A stretch of 64,000 bases of DNA from an uncultured Gemmatimonadota bacterium (lineage in GTDB: Bacteria > Gemmatimonadota > Gemmatimonadetes > Gemmatimonadales > Gemmatimonadaceae), in NCBI GenBank assembly GCA_902826615.1, contig CADEFN010000008.1, positions 82,902 through 146,901 on the forward strand. Reading direction: 5' to 3'. Positions 51,765-59,619 of the stretch are shown piece after piece (the stretch's first letter is position 1; each line of letters opens with the position of its first letter). The notes beneath the pieces were generated by a model. It was given only the letters and a program-made list of their open reading frames with translations, was not told the origin of the DNA and made no database searches. Made by a program: the position numbers and the translations under genes.

Positions 51765-52352
51765 TCAGCGACCCCGCGTCGTGCTTCCCATGCTTCCCGT
51801 GCTTCCCGTGCTTCCCGCTTGTCCCCACTCCTCCACCCGCCCCCTGATCGCCGGGTAGAGCCCCTCAATCACCTCGCGTTCGGCCTTTCCCATGTTGTCC
51901 AGCACAAAATCCGACAGGTCGCCGATTTCGCGCTCGGGCTCCACGGGCTTGATGCCCACCCGCAGGCGCGCGTATTCCTGAGAACCCACGGCACCTTCCA
52001 CCGACTTGAGTCCGTTGTGGCCTCCCGGGCTCCCGGACGGGCGGAAGCGCCAGGTGCCTAACGGCAAGGCGACTTCATCGACCAGGATCAGGAGGTCGGT
52101 GCTGGCGTGAAAGGTTTCCCGTCTCAGGTAGGGACGGAGCGCGCCTCCACTGAGGTTCATGAAGGTCTGGGGCTTGAGCAGTCGCGCGCGGGTGCCGCCG
52201 ATCCGGCCGTCGGCGATCAGCGAGTCCCCATCACGACGCCACCCCTCAAAACGCCAAACGTCGGCAAGGTGGTCTACAACCCACCAGCCGACGTTGTGTC
52301 GCGTGCGCTCGTATTTCTTGCCCGGATTCCCCAGGCCGACGACGAGCTTCAC
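51765..52352 (-). CDS. pth: Peptidyl-tRNA hydrolase
   Basis: A 195-residue enzyme that recycles peptidyl-tRNA: MKLVVGLGNPGKKYERTRHNVGW (catalytic His19; Asn9 in GLGNPG), KPQTFMNLSGGALRPYL, DEVALPLGTWRFRPSGSPGGHNGLKSVEGAVGSQEYARLRVGI, quoted partly as SGSPGGHNGLKSVEG. The last 17 residues (AGSTGSTGSMGSTTRGR) are not part of the family and come entirely from repeat array C. The rest of the catalytic domain is complete, so it should be functional. Upstream is rplY, a usual neighbour. Confidence 0.95.
   Translation of the reverse strand: MKLVVGLGNPGKKYERTRHNVGWWVVDHLADVWRFEGWRRDGDSLIADGRIGGTRARLLKPQTFMNLSGGALRPYLRRETFHASTDLLILVDEVALPLGTWRFRPSGSPGGHNGLKSVEGAVGSQEYARLRVGIKPVEPEREIGDLSDFVLDNMGKAEREVIEGLYPAIRGRVEEWGQAGSTGSTGSMGSTTRGR
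51780..51824 (+). repeat. 9-bp repeat array C, within the 3' end of pth
   Basis: Five units: CGTGCTTCC, CATGCTTCC, CGTGCTTCC, CGTGCTTCC, CGCTTGTCC. Three are identical to those in array A. Because 9 is a multiple of 3, the array is read through by pth on the minus strand as a Gly-Ser-Thr repeat. It is inverted relative to array B. Confidence 0.9.
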
Positions 52353-52366
52353 AGATCAGTGTGCGC

Positions 52367-53020
52367 CTACTTCTTGTCCGCGCCCTCGTCCTCGGGCTTC
52401 GGCTTGCGGATGAGTTCGGGCTCCCCGGCGGCTGCACCCTCAACCGGAGCTGCTGCCACTTCTTCCTTCGGCGCCGACACGATCATGATCGTACCCGACT
52501 CGTCGTCCAGGATCTCGACGCCTTCCGGCACTTTGACTTCCGAGATGTGAATGGAGTGACCGATCGTGACATCGGTGATGTCCACTTCGATGCGGTTCGG
52601 GATGTTGGCCGGATCGACGCGGCACTCGAGTTCATTGAGGATCTGCGTCATGATGCCGCCATTGAGGCGCACGCCAATGGAGGTACCGGTGAGCACCACC
52701 GGGATCTTCACGGTCACCTTTTCGCCGGCCACCAGTTCCTGAAAGTCCACGTGCAGCACGCCGCGCGAGAGCGGGTGGCGCTGGATTTCGCGAATCAGGG
52801 TGCGCGAGCTGGTCCCGTCGACGGCGAGCTCGATGACGGTGGTCTCCGCATTGATGTGCGCGAGCAGCCGCGTGAGTTCGTGGGCATCGAGGCTCAGCGC
52901 CTGCGATTCACGGGCGTGACCATAAACGACGGCCGGGATGCGGCCATCACGGCGCAGGGAGCGGGCGACACCCTTGCCAGAGTTTGCGCGCGCGGAAGCG
53001 GAGAGGTTCGCGGTAGCCAT
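52367..53020 (-). CDS. rplY: 50S ribosomal protein L25/CTC
   Basis: A 217-residue long-form L25 (CTC type): LSASARANSGKGVARSLRRDGRIPAVVYG, HVDFQELVAGEKVTVKIPVVLTG, VEVDITDVTIGHSIHISEVKVPEGVEIL, then an acidic, lysine-rich tail (PEDEGADKK). It binds 5S rRNA and, in its long form, has been linked to general stress in Bacillus. It follows prs and precedes pth on the same strand, a classical prs-ctc-pth order. Confidence 0.95.
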   Translation of the reverse strand: MATANLSASARANSGKGVARSLRRDGRIPAVVYGHARESQALSLDAHELTRLLAHINAETTVIELAVDGTSSRTLIREIQRHPLSRGVLHVDFQELVAGEKVTVKIPVVLTGTSIGVRLNGGIMTQILNELECRVDPANIPNRIEVDITDVTIGHSIHISEVKVPEGVEILDDESGTIMIVSAPKEEVAAAPVEGAAAGEPELIRKPKPEDEGADKK

Positions 53021-53067
53021 GTGCTATTGCCTGCAGTGGGTAGGTAGACGAACGAAATCGTACAGAA

Positions 53068-54021
53068 TCAGTCAAACAGCGAGCTGACGCTCTGCTCACT
53101 GTGGGTAAACCGGATGGCCTTGGCCAGCAATTCGCCGACGGAAAGCACGGTGAGCCGGTCAAACCGCTTTTCCGGCGCCAGGGCAATCGAATCGGTCACC
53201 ACCACTTCGGTAATCGGCGCCGCCTTCAGACGTTCGACCGCGGGTCCGGACAGCAGCGCATGCGTGGCGCACACGTAGATGTCTTTCGCCCCGAGCGATC
53301 TGAGTGCTCGCGCTGCCTCGGTTACCGTGCCTGCCGTGTCGATCATGTCGTCGGGAATCACGCAATCCTTCCCTTCGACATCGCCCACGACGTTCACCAC
53401 TTCCGAGACATTGGCGCTGGGCCGCCGCTTGTCGATGATGGCCAGCGTTGCATTCAGCCGTTTGGCAAATGCCCTCGCCATCTTCGCCGAGCCGACGTCT
53501 GGCGCCACGATTGCCAGATCCTTCAGCTGTTTCTTCTTGAAATGCGCCATCAGCACCGGTGCCGCATACAGGTGATCGACCGGCTCGTCGAAAAACCCTT
53601 GCAGCTGATGCTGGTGAAAATCCAGTCCGAGAACCCGATCGGCTCCCGCCCTCTCGATCATGTTGGCCACGAGCTTGGCGCCGATGGCAACGCGCGGCTG
53701 GTCCTTGCGGTCCTGCCGTGAGTAGCCGTAGTACGGCATGACACACGTGATCCGAGCTGCCGACGCCCGCCGTGCCGCATCAATGAGCAACAACAGCTCA
53801 AGGAGGTTCTCAGCAGGAGGATTGGTCGGCTGAACGATGAACACATCCGCGCCGCGGACATTTTCATCGATTCGGACGAAGATCTCGCCGTCGGCAAAGC
53901 GCGAGATGGTCAACCGAGCCAGCTCAACGCCGAGGTTTCGAGCGATCTCCTCGGCCAAACCCCTGTTGGCGGTTCCCGAAAGCAGCTTGAATCCGCGAAG
54001 CACGCCGGGCAGGTGGTCCAT
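53068..54021 (-). CDS. prs: Ribose-phosphate pyrophosphokinase
   Basis: A 317-residue enzyme that makes PRPP from ribose 5-phosphate and ATP. Visible motifs: FKLLSGTANRGLAEEIARNLG, SRFADGEIFVRIDENVRGADVFIVQ, RQDRKDQPRVAIGAKLVANM, LGLDFHQHQLQGFFDEPVDHL, the PRPP loop VIPDDMIDTAGTVTEAA and the C-terminal LTVLSVGELLAKAI. All substrate loops are intact. A strong promoter is visible upstream (TTGACC-17-TACGTT), giving a leader of about 9 bases. Confidence 0.97.
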   Translation of the reverse strand: MDHLPGVLRGFKLLSGTANRGLAEEIARNLGVELARLTISRFADGEIFVRIDENVRGADVFIVQPTNPPAENLLELLLLIDAARRASAARITCVMPYYGYSRQDRKDQPRVAIGAKLVANMIERAGADRVLGLDFHQHQLQGFFDEPVDHLYAAPVLMAHFKKKQLKDLAIVAPDVGSAKMARAFAKRLNATLAIIDKRRPSANVSEVVNVVGDVEGKDCVIPDDMIDTAGTVTEAARALRSLGAKDIYVCATHALLSGPAVERLKAAPITEVVVTDSIALAPEKRFDRLTVLSVGELLAKAIRFTHSEQSVSSLFD

Positions 54022-54037
54022 TACCGAAAAGCCTCTA

Positions 54038-54066
54038 AACGTAAGTGGGACTTGAAGCTAGGTCAA
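54038..54066 (-). promoter_or_regulatory. Promoter of the prs-rplY-pth operon
   Basis: On the minus strand, TTGACC and TACGTT are separated by exactly 17 bases. TACGTT fits the TAnnnT form also seen at the 58.6 kb lipoprotein gene. Transcription would start about 9 bases before the prs ATG, giving an almost leaderless mRNA. Confidence 0.55.
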
Positions 54067-54094
54067 CGCCGACCGGGCTGTGCAGCGCTTGATA

Positions 54095-54165
54095 TTGCCC
54101 CCGGTGGATTCGAACCACCATTCTCGGATCCAAAGACCGATGTCCTGCCATTGGACGAGGGGGCA
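54095..54165 (-). tRNA. tRNA-Gln (anticodon TTG)
   Basis: On the minus strand a 71-base tRNA folds with a 7-bp acceptor stem (TGCCCCC/GGGGGCA), D stem GTCC/GGAC, anticodon loop CTTTGGA with TTG, and T arm GGTGG-TTCGAAT-CCACC. The anticodon stem TCGGT/TCCGA has a T-T mismatch at its loop-proximal pair. CCA is not encoded. It lies between ispE and the prs promoter, a usual place for tRNA-Gln in several phyla. Confidence 0.9.
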
Positions 54166-54199
54166 GAGCCCATAAACCTACTCGCGCGAATGCCCGCGC

Positions 54200-55087
54200 T
54201 CAACCGACCTGACGCAGCTCCAGCTCCGCCACCTGGTCCGACGTGGCCGTCTCGACCACCGAAAAGCCGGAGGGGAGGGGTGGGAAGACCGGCGACTGCT
54301 GTTCGCTGAAGGCGAAAAGGGTCGAACCTGAACCGCTCATGCGGCAACGCCCAAGGGCCTCGGCAACTTCCTCCCGCACCGCACCGAGCTCAGGATGCTC
54401 GGCGAATACCGGACCCTCGAAGTCATTGTGGGACAGAAGGTCCACCTCGTCCCATCGCGCGAAGCCGGAGAGCGGCATGGCGGTGGCCGGCGCAGCCGGG
54501 CGGTCTTGCGCCGCGAGCCATCCGTAGGCGGCCGCGGTATTCACACCGAAGGGCGCTGAAATCACATGGCACCGCCTCTTTGGTAGAGCGGGCAGGGCCA
54601 GGAGACGGTCACCCCGCCCCCAGGCCAGGGCGAGTGGCGCCGTACAGGTCATGAAGGGCACGTCAGCTCCCAGCTTTCCTGCCACTCGCAGGAGCTCAGG
54701 CAGGGGGAGTGGTCTGGGGCCGGTGGCGTTGAGAATCCGGAGTACCGCGCCGGCGTCGGCGCTTCCCCCTCCAAGGCCCCCTCCGACGGGGATGTGCTTG
54801 GTGATCTCGATCGAAAATCCCGACCTGTCGTCAGTGGCGTCGAGGAACGCCACGGCGGCACGCCAGGCCAGGTTTTTCTCGACGGGCCCCAACCCCTGCG
54901 CGGGCATGGCGGCTCCCGCACAATCGAGGGTGCGCGCCCCGCTCGTGCGGCGAAGGACTACTTCGTCAGCGAGATCGATCCGGCAGAAGAGGGTCTCCAG
55001 TTGATGGTAGCCGCTGGTTTCCCGTGCCAGAATGCGCAGAAAGAGATTGACTTTGGCCTGGGCAAAAACACGCCCTTCGGTGTTCAC
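54200..55087 (-). CDS. ispE: 4-diphosphocytidyl-2-C-methyl-D-erythritol kinase
   Basis: A 295-residue GHMP kinase of the non-mevalonate isoprenoid route. Motif 1 is AQAKVNLFLRILARETSGYHQLET, the ATP loop is HIPVGGGLGGGSADAGAVL and motif 3 is CRMSGSGSTLFAF. It phosphorylates CDP-methylerythritol. It starts at GTG overlapping the stop of the YbhN-like gene by 4 bases. The C-terminal 30 residues are less conserved. Confidence 0.95.
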   Translation of the reverse strand: MNTEGRVFAQAKVNLFLRILARETSGYHQLETLFCRIDLADEVVLRRTSGARTLDCAGAAMPAQGLGPVEKNLAWRAAVAFLDATDDRSGFSIEITKHIPVGGGLGGGSADAGAVLRILNATGPRPLPLPELLRVAGKLGADVPFMTCTAPLALAWGRGDRLLALPALPKRRCHVISAPFGVNTAAAYGWLAAQDRPAAPATAMPLSGFARWDEVDLLSHNDFEGPVFAEHPELGAVREEVAEALGRCRMSGSGSTLFAFSEQQSPVFPPLPSGFSVVETATSDQVAELELRQVG

Positions 55088-56094
55088 GCCGCCGCCTCGC
55101 GGGGCTGACCGAGCTCCCGGAAGTTCATCCCGAGTCGCGCGAAGTAGTACAGGCCGATAAGGGTGATCGGAATGAAAGACAGCGTGTGGTAGCCCAGCCC
55201 CCAGCTGAACGCGAGATCGCGGGGGACTCCGAAGAGGGAAAGCCCTTCCACAGCCGACAATTCGAACACCCCGACGAAGCCGGGCGATGAGGGCGCCGCC
55301 ACCGCGAGTGCGACGAGCGATTGGGTGAGCACGGCGGACATGAATGGCGATTCAATGCCGACGGCTACAAAAGCGATGTAAAACGAGAGGGCGTTCGTGA
55401 GCCAGAGCGCCAGCGCCCACCCAACGATCCGGATCAGGCGGGTGGGGGAACGCAGTGCACCAAGCCCGGAGATGAGCGACTCCAGCACCTGACGCAGCCG
55501 CTCGTGAAAGCGCGGCGCCAGACGCAGGACCACGCTGTCAAAGATCCGGAGCACCAGGTTGGGCAACGCGACGATCAGGATCACGGCGCCTAACGCGGCG
55601 GCGGCAATACCGCCGGTGGTCCACGCCAGGCTGGTGATGCTCCAGCCGGCCACGGTGGTGCCCGGAGGAATATCCGAGGTGAAGAGAGCCACCACGAGCA
55701 GCACCACAATGACGACGGCGTCGATGATGCGGTCGAGGGCGAGCGAACCGAAGGCAGTGGCGAAGTTGACGGCGGGCACTTCGCGGGTAAGCGCGAAGGC
55801 ACGGGCCAGTTCACCGGCGCGCGCCGGGACGAGGTTGTTGACCATCATCCCGATGGCCACAGAGCGCCAGAGCGGTCCGAATGGGACGACGGCCACCGGC
55901 TCCAGAATGACACGCCACCGCAGTGCGCGGAGCGGAAAGACCAGCGTGGCCACCACGGCGGACAAGCACAGCAACGCCCAGTTGGAGTTGCGTAGCACTT
56001 CGCCGACCTGGCGCATGTCGATGCCGCGGAGCGCATACCAGAGGGCAAGCGCCGAGACCGCGATCCCGAGTATTCCCTTCCATCCCAGCTTCAT
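55084..56094 (-). CDS. YbhN/LPG-synthase-like integral membrane protein
   Basis: A 336-residue protein of the UPF0104/lysylphosphatidylglycerol synthase transmembrane family: MKLGWKGILGIAVSALALWYALRG, NLVPARAGELARAFALTREV (the family hallmark PxRxGE), and LALPSSPGFVGVFELSAVEGL in nearly that form (APSSPGFVGVFELSAVEGL). About seven to eight helices. Members are flippase-like, or lipid-modifying enzymes when joined to a synthetase domain, which is absent here. Lies between a degenerate Hpt protein and ispE. Confidence 0.87.
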   Translation of the reverse strand: MKLGWKGILGIAVSALALWYALRGIDMRQVGEVLRNSNWALLCLSAVVATLVFPLRALRWRVILEPVAVVPFGPLWRSVAIGMMVNNLVPARAGELARAFALTREVPAVNFATAFGSLALDRIIDAVVIVVLLVVALFTSDIPPGTTVAGWSITSLAWTTGGIAAAALGAVILIVALPNLVLRIFDSVVLRLAPRFHERLRQVLESLISGLGALRSPTRLIRIVGWALALWLTNALSFYIAFVAVGIESPFMSAVLTQSLVALAVAAPSSPGFVGVFELSAVEGLSLFGVPRDLAFSWGLGYHTLSFIPITLIGLYYFARLGMNFRELGQPREAAA

Positions 56095-56097
56095 GAG

Positions 56098-57723
56098 TTA
56101 CTCGGAGCGCGCGAGATCGAGCAGGTCGAAGATCTCGCGGAGATCGTCGGCTTCGGGCGTGCCGCGGGCGCGCCATGCATCACGCAATTCGACGGCCCGC
56201 GAGAGTGCCGCCGGTCCCCGGAAAAGCAGGTCCTCGATGGGCACGATCTCGGAGGCGTTGACGTCGGTGGGCGCGATGAGCGGTTCTTCGTCGAGCGTGC
56301 GGAACCCTTCGATGCCACTGCGCAGCAACTCCTTGAGATCGCGTCCTGTCGGGGTCGCCGAGGGGCGCCGCATCGGGGCAGCCACCTGAGGCACTGGCGC
56401 CCGCGGTGGTGCAACGGGTGCGGGGCTCGGTGCCACAACCAGCTCTGCGACCGGCTGGGCCGACACGGGTGTCTGGGCACGGGCTTCGGCGATCGGAGGC
56501 AGTGGGGCGGCCTGCGCTGGGAGTGCGATTGGTGTGACCTGACGGGTGATCGAGACGATCCGTCGTTCCAGTTCTTCAACCGAACCGAAGGGTTGCGCCA
56601 GCACGTCGGCGGCGGTGCCTAACGCACGCAGCTCGATGGCTGACAGAGGATCCTCGACGTCCTGTGATTCGGCAAAAAATGCGGCGAGCAGGTGAGCCCC
56701 GAATGACGCGGCCAGCGTGTCGACCTCGCGGGTGGCGGTGCGCAACTCGCGACGAATGCGTGCGGCGACGACGGGATCGGCGGCAGAACGCCCTTCGGTG
56801 ACGAGGCGGCGCAGGTGGTCGGCTCGGGCAACCAGCTCCTGATGCAGCCGGGCTTCAACGGTTACCGGGGGCTGAGGCGCCCGGTCGACGACATGGGGGC
56901 CCTTGTCCTGATAAAAAAGCTGCTCAATGCGTACGACCGGGGGTGTGGCACTACGCGGGGCGTCCAGCGCCGCCAGAGCCATCGCAAAGCGCTCCGATTC
57001 GGCGCCTGGGGCGAGCCGCTCTGCTCCATTCCTCAACTCGTCGGCAGCGCGGCGAAAAAGGGCTGCGGCTGCGCGAAAGAGGCTCGCTTCTTCATCAGAG
57101 AGGGGTGCGTCGGGCATGAGACGCCGCCCAACACGCTCAACCGCCTCAGCCACGTCGGCCAGCGGGGGATAGTCGGCAATACCGGCGATGCCGCGGAGGG
57201 TCCGGGTGCGCCCGATGGCATCGTCCAGGGAGCGACGATGGGTGGGGGTGCTCACGAAGGCGTCGAGTTCTGCGGCGATTGCCGCACCCTGAAGGGCGAC
57301 AAATACGGGTGTCGTCGATTCGGGGGTTGGTGCAGGGACGACTTCGGCCGGCGCTCCGAGGTAGCGGCGGAGGTCCTTGAGGCGGGCGTCAACCCGCTGC
57401 TGTTCGCGGTCTGACCAGACCCGTACACCACGGACAAGGAGTCTGAGGTCGGTGACTGATCCTGCGAGCGATTGCCCCAGCTCCGGCGTCCAGGGGAGGC
57501 GTGAGGCGTCGAGGCCCACCGCGATCTCCTCGAGACACTCGCTCAGGGTCGCGATCTGCTCGACCTTGGCCATGGTCGAGCTTCCGCGCAGGGCACGGGC
57601 GGTCGCGAGCAGCGAGTTGCCGTCCGGCGCGGCGTCGCCGGCGCCGACAACGTAGTCGAGCGCGTCGATGTACTCCGTTGCCTCGACGAGGTAGAACTCC
57701 AGGAGTTCAGGCGATCCGGACAT
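56098..57723 (-). CDS. Hpt-like protein lacking phosphoacceptor histidines
   Basis: A 541-residue protein. The first 60 residues resemble an Hpt domain (LLEFYLVEATEYIDALDYV, then ATARALRGSSTMAKVEQIATLSECLEEI). The usual phospho-accepting His of HxLKGS is Arg43. A second Hpt-like module reads GRTRTLRGIAGIADYPPLADVAEAVE, with Arg174 at the His position. The central part is helical, followed by a proline-rich linker (about 440-480) and a C-terminal helical tail. No CheA-type kinase domain is seen. It may be a scaffold that once relayed phosphate. ATG 57723 gives the conserved start. Confidence 0.75.
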   Translation of the reverse strand: MSGSPELLEFYLVEATEYIDALDYVVGAGDAAPDGNSLLATARALRGSSTMAKVEQIATLSECLEEIAVGLDASRLPWTPELGQSLAGSVTDLRLLVRGVRVWSDREQQRVDARLKDLRRYLGAPAEVVPAPTPESTTPVFVALQGAAIAAELDAFVSTPTHRRSLDDAIGRTRTLRGIAGIADYPPLADVAEAVERVGRRLMPDAPLSDEEASLFRAAAALFRRAADELRNGAERLAPGAESERFAMALAALDAPRSATPPVVRIEQLFYQDKGPHVVDRAPQPPVTVEARLHQELVARADHLRRLVTEGRSAADPVVAARIRRELRTATREVDTLAASFGAHLLAAFFAESQDVEDPLSAIELRALGTAADVLAQPFGSVEELERRIVSITRQVTPIALPAQAAPLPPIAEARAQTPVSAQPVAELVVAPSPAPVAPPRAPVPQVAAPMRRPSATPTGRDLKELLRSGIEGFRTLDEEPLIAPTDVNASEIVPIEDLLFRGPAALSRAVELRDAWRARGTPEADDLREIFDLLDLARSE

Positions 57724-57778
57724 GCGGGAAGGATGGGGTGGTTCGCGGTGCAAGTTAGGCAGTGCCTGACGAGCGCCG

Positions 57779-58516
57779 CTAGAGAGACGCTCGAGCGGCG
57801 CGCATGGCCACATGCATTTCGCGTACAGCCGCCTCGATGCCAACAAAGACGGAACGGCTCACAATGGAGTGGCCAATGTTGAGTTCTTCGATTTCGGGGA
57901 TGGCGGCCACCGGCCCAACATTGCGAACGGTCAATCCGTGGCCGGCATGGACATGGAGCCCCAATGCCGTTCCGAGTGCTGCGGAGTGTTGCAGGGCGGT
58001 GAGCCGCTCCGGATTTCCGGGAGCGTGGCAATAACTCCCCGTGTGGAGCTCGATGGCGTGCGCGCCGAGGGCCTTTGACGCTTCGACCATCCGGGCGTCG
58101 GGGTCTATAAAGAAGGACGTGCGGATGCCCGCTGCGGTCAGGCGCTGAACGCATTCGCGCATGAGCGCCGGGTCGCGGGTGACGTCGAGCCCGCCCTCGG
58201 TGGTGACCTCTTCGCGTCGTTCGGGAACGAGGGTCACCTGAAACGGCCGAGTTCGCTCGGCAATGGCGAGCATTTCATGGGTGCAGGCCATTTCCAGGTT
58301 CAGGACGGTTTTGACCGCGCGAGCGAGGCGGTCGACATCGTGGTCCTGGATGTGGCGCCGGTCTTCGCGGAGGTGTGCGGTGATGCCGTCGGCACCGGCA
58401 GCCTCGCAGAGGAGGGCGGCCTCAACGGGGTCGGGCTCATCGGTACGGCGCGCCTGACGAATGGTCGCGACGTGGTCGATGTTGATATAGAGGCGCTGCG
58501 TAATCGCGGGAGGCAT
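57779..58516 (-). CDS. pdxJ: Pyridoxine 5'-phosphate synthase
   Basis: A 245-residue TIM-barrel enzyme of the DXP-dependent vitamin B6 pathway: [122 protein letters not shown], quoted partly as [12 protein letters not shown] and [13 protein letters not shown]. All catalytic residues are in place. ATG 58516 gives the normal N-terminus; a start 39 bases upstream adds [13 protein letters not shown], which is not conserved. Confidence 0.95.
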   Translation of the reverse strand: MPPAITQRLYINIDHVATIRQARRTDEPDPVEAALLCEAAGADGITAHLREDRRHIQDHDVDRLARAVKTVLNLEMACTHEMLAIAERTRPFQVTLVPERREEVTTEGGLDVTRDPALMRECVQRLTAAGIRTSFFIDPDARMVEASKALGAHAIELHTGSYCHAPGNPERLTALQHSAALGTALGLHVHAGHGLTVRNVGPVAAIPEIEELNIGHSIVSRSVFVGIEAAVREMHVAMRAARASL

Positions 58517-58566
58517 GCGTGGGAACGGGTGGTGTCTCAGAGTGTATCCGGCCACCGGAGTCGCCG

Positions 58567-58595
58567 TTGCCGGGGGTCTGGGGGCTGGTTACGTT
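58567..58595 (+). promoter_or_regulatory. Promoter of the lipoprotein gene at 58624
   Basis: TTGCCG and TACGTT are separated by 17 bases, the same -10 hexamer and spacing as the prs promoter. A GGAG lies 5-6 bases before the ATG, so the transcript would carry a short leader with a ribosome site. Confidence 0.5.
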
Positions 58596-58623
58596 CGCAC
58601 ATCAATCCAGGCGTGGAGCCACG

Positions 58624-59055
58624 ATGAAGAAACTAGTCATCCTCGCGTTGCTTGTTGGCGCGTGCAGCAGGAATCCGGGGCCCGGATCACAGTTGACGGG
58701 CGCGCCTGCGGCGCGACAGGCGGCCGAGCAGTTCATGCGGGCCGTCGCCGCGCAGGATCTGCAGGCGATGTCGGTGGTTTGGGGGACGGAGAAAGGGGCC
58801 GCGCGCGATCAGCTGGATCGGGAAGACCTCGACAAACGTCTCATCATGATCCAGTCCTGCTATGCGCACGACCGGTTCACCATCGGAGACGAGCAGCCGG
58901 GGCCCGCCGGGCATCGGATGATCAAGGTGACCATTTCGCGTGGGCGGACCACCAAAACCCCCAACTTCGAGATGGTGAAGGGCCCCTCCGACCGCTGGTA
59001 CGTGCAGGACGCCGATTTTGACGCCATGCAGGGCATGTGCAGAGCGACGTCCTGA
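58624..59055 (+). CDS. Small lipoprotein, unknown function
   Basis: A 143-residue protein with a lipoprotein signal (MKKLVILALLVGACSRN; Cys in LVGAC). The mature part has a helix (AARQAAEQFMRAVAAQDLQAMSVVWGT) and a sheet-rich half (MIKVTISRGRTTKTPNFEMVKG, RWYVQDADFDAM). The pattern (QAAEQFMRAVAAQD) is typical of nuclear-transport-factor-2-like/DUF4878-type small exported proteins, but I cannot assign it firmly. It is followed by mce in the opposite direction. Confidence 0.75.
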   Translation: MKKLVILALLVGACSRNPGPGSQLTGAPAARQAAEQFMRAVAAQDLQAMSVVWGTEKGAARDQLDREDLDKRLIMIQSCYAHDRFTIGDEQPGPAGHRMIKVTISRGRTTKTPNFEMVKGPSDRWYVQDADFDAMQGMCRATS

Positions 59056-59128
59056 GGTTGAGGCGTCGCTTTTTCGCTGCCTGCAGGCCCGTCAGTGCTC
59101 CGGCTGGAACTCTCGTTCGTCGGTCTGA

Positions 59129-59542
59129 TTAATGTTCTGAGAGCTCGATGAGTACGCCGGCTGTCGAAGACGGGTGTAAAAAGGCGATTCGCTTTTTCTC
59201 CGCCCCAATCCTCGGAGTCTCGTCGATCAATCGAATTCCGGCTGCCTTGCATCTGTGGAGGGTGGCGTCGAGATCGTCAACGGCAAAGCAGATGTGATGG
59301 ATACCCGGCCCGCGTTTGGCCACGAACTTCCCGATGGGAGAATCATCGGATTCGGCTTGCAGGAGTTCGACAAGAGACTCACCGGCAGCGACGCCAGCGA
59401 TACGAGCGCCGTCAGCGTTGTCGAGTGGGACTTCGGGGAGCTGGAGCAGGTCGCGGTAGAAGGGCAGGATGGCTTCGAGGTCGCGCACGGCAATGCCGAG
59501 ATGCGCGATGCGGGTGCCACGTGGGTTTGATGGGGAGTTCAT
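59129..59542 (-). CDS. mce: Methylmalonyl-CoA epimerase
   Basis: A 137-residue vicinal-oxygen-chelate enzyme. The first half reads RIAHLGIAVRDLEAILPFYRDLLQLP and the second GIHHICFAVDDLDATLHRCKAAGIRLID, with metal ligands in HLGIAV (His14), HHICFAV and the terminal VLIELSEH. It interconverts (S)- and (R)-methylmalonyl-CoA in propionate metabolism; mutase genes are not in the window. ATG 59542 is chosen, as upstream sequence on this strand belongs to the promoter region shared with trxA. Confidence 0.9.
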   Translation of the reverse strand: MNSPSNPRGTRIAHLGIAVRDLEAILPFYRDLLQLPEVPLDNADGARIAGVAAGESLVELLQAESDDSPIGKFVAKRGPGIHHICFAVDDLDATLHRCKAAGIRLIDETPRIGAEKKRIAFLHPSSTAGVLIELSEH

Positions 59543-59570
59543 GGCGTTGTGCGGCGTTGAATTGGCGCCG

Positions 59571-59581
59571 TGTATTCTACA
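59571..59581. promoter_or_regulatory. Symmetric -10 element between mce and trxA
   Basis: TGTATTCTACA is an interrupted palindrome that reads TATTCT on the plus strand and TAGAAT on the minus strand, so both strands carry a TAnnnT-type -10 hexamer. It lies about 30 bases from the mce start and 40 from trxA, suitable for divergent transcription from one element. Confidence 0.4.
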
Positions 59582-59619
59582 CTGGAGCGCTCCCACCACG
59601 GCGTGGGGCAGGAGAACCG

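Noticed and set aside
50088..51824. Arrays of regular repeats as a possible CRISPR
   Set aside because: The unit is only 9 bases with no unique spacers between copies, and no cas genes lie nearby.
57773..57802. Inverted repeat at the end of pdxJ as a terminator
   Set aside because: Part of it lies within the gene and no T-tract follows.
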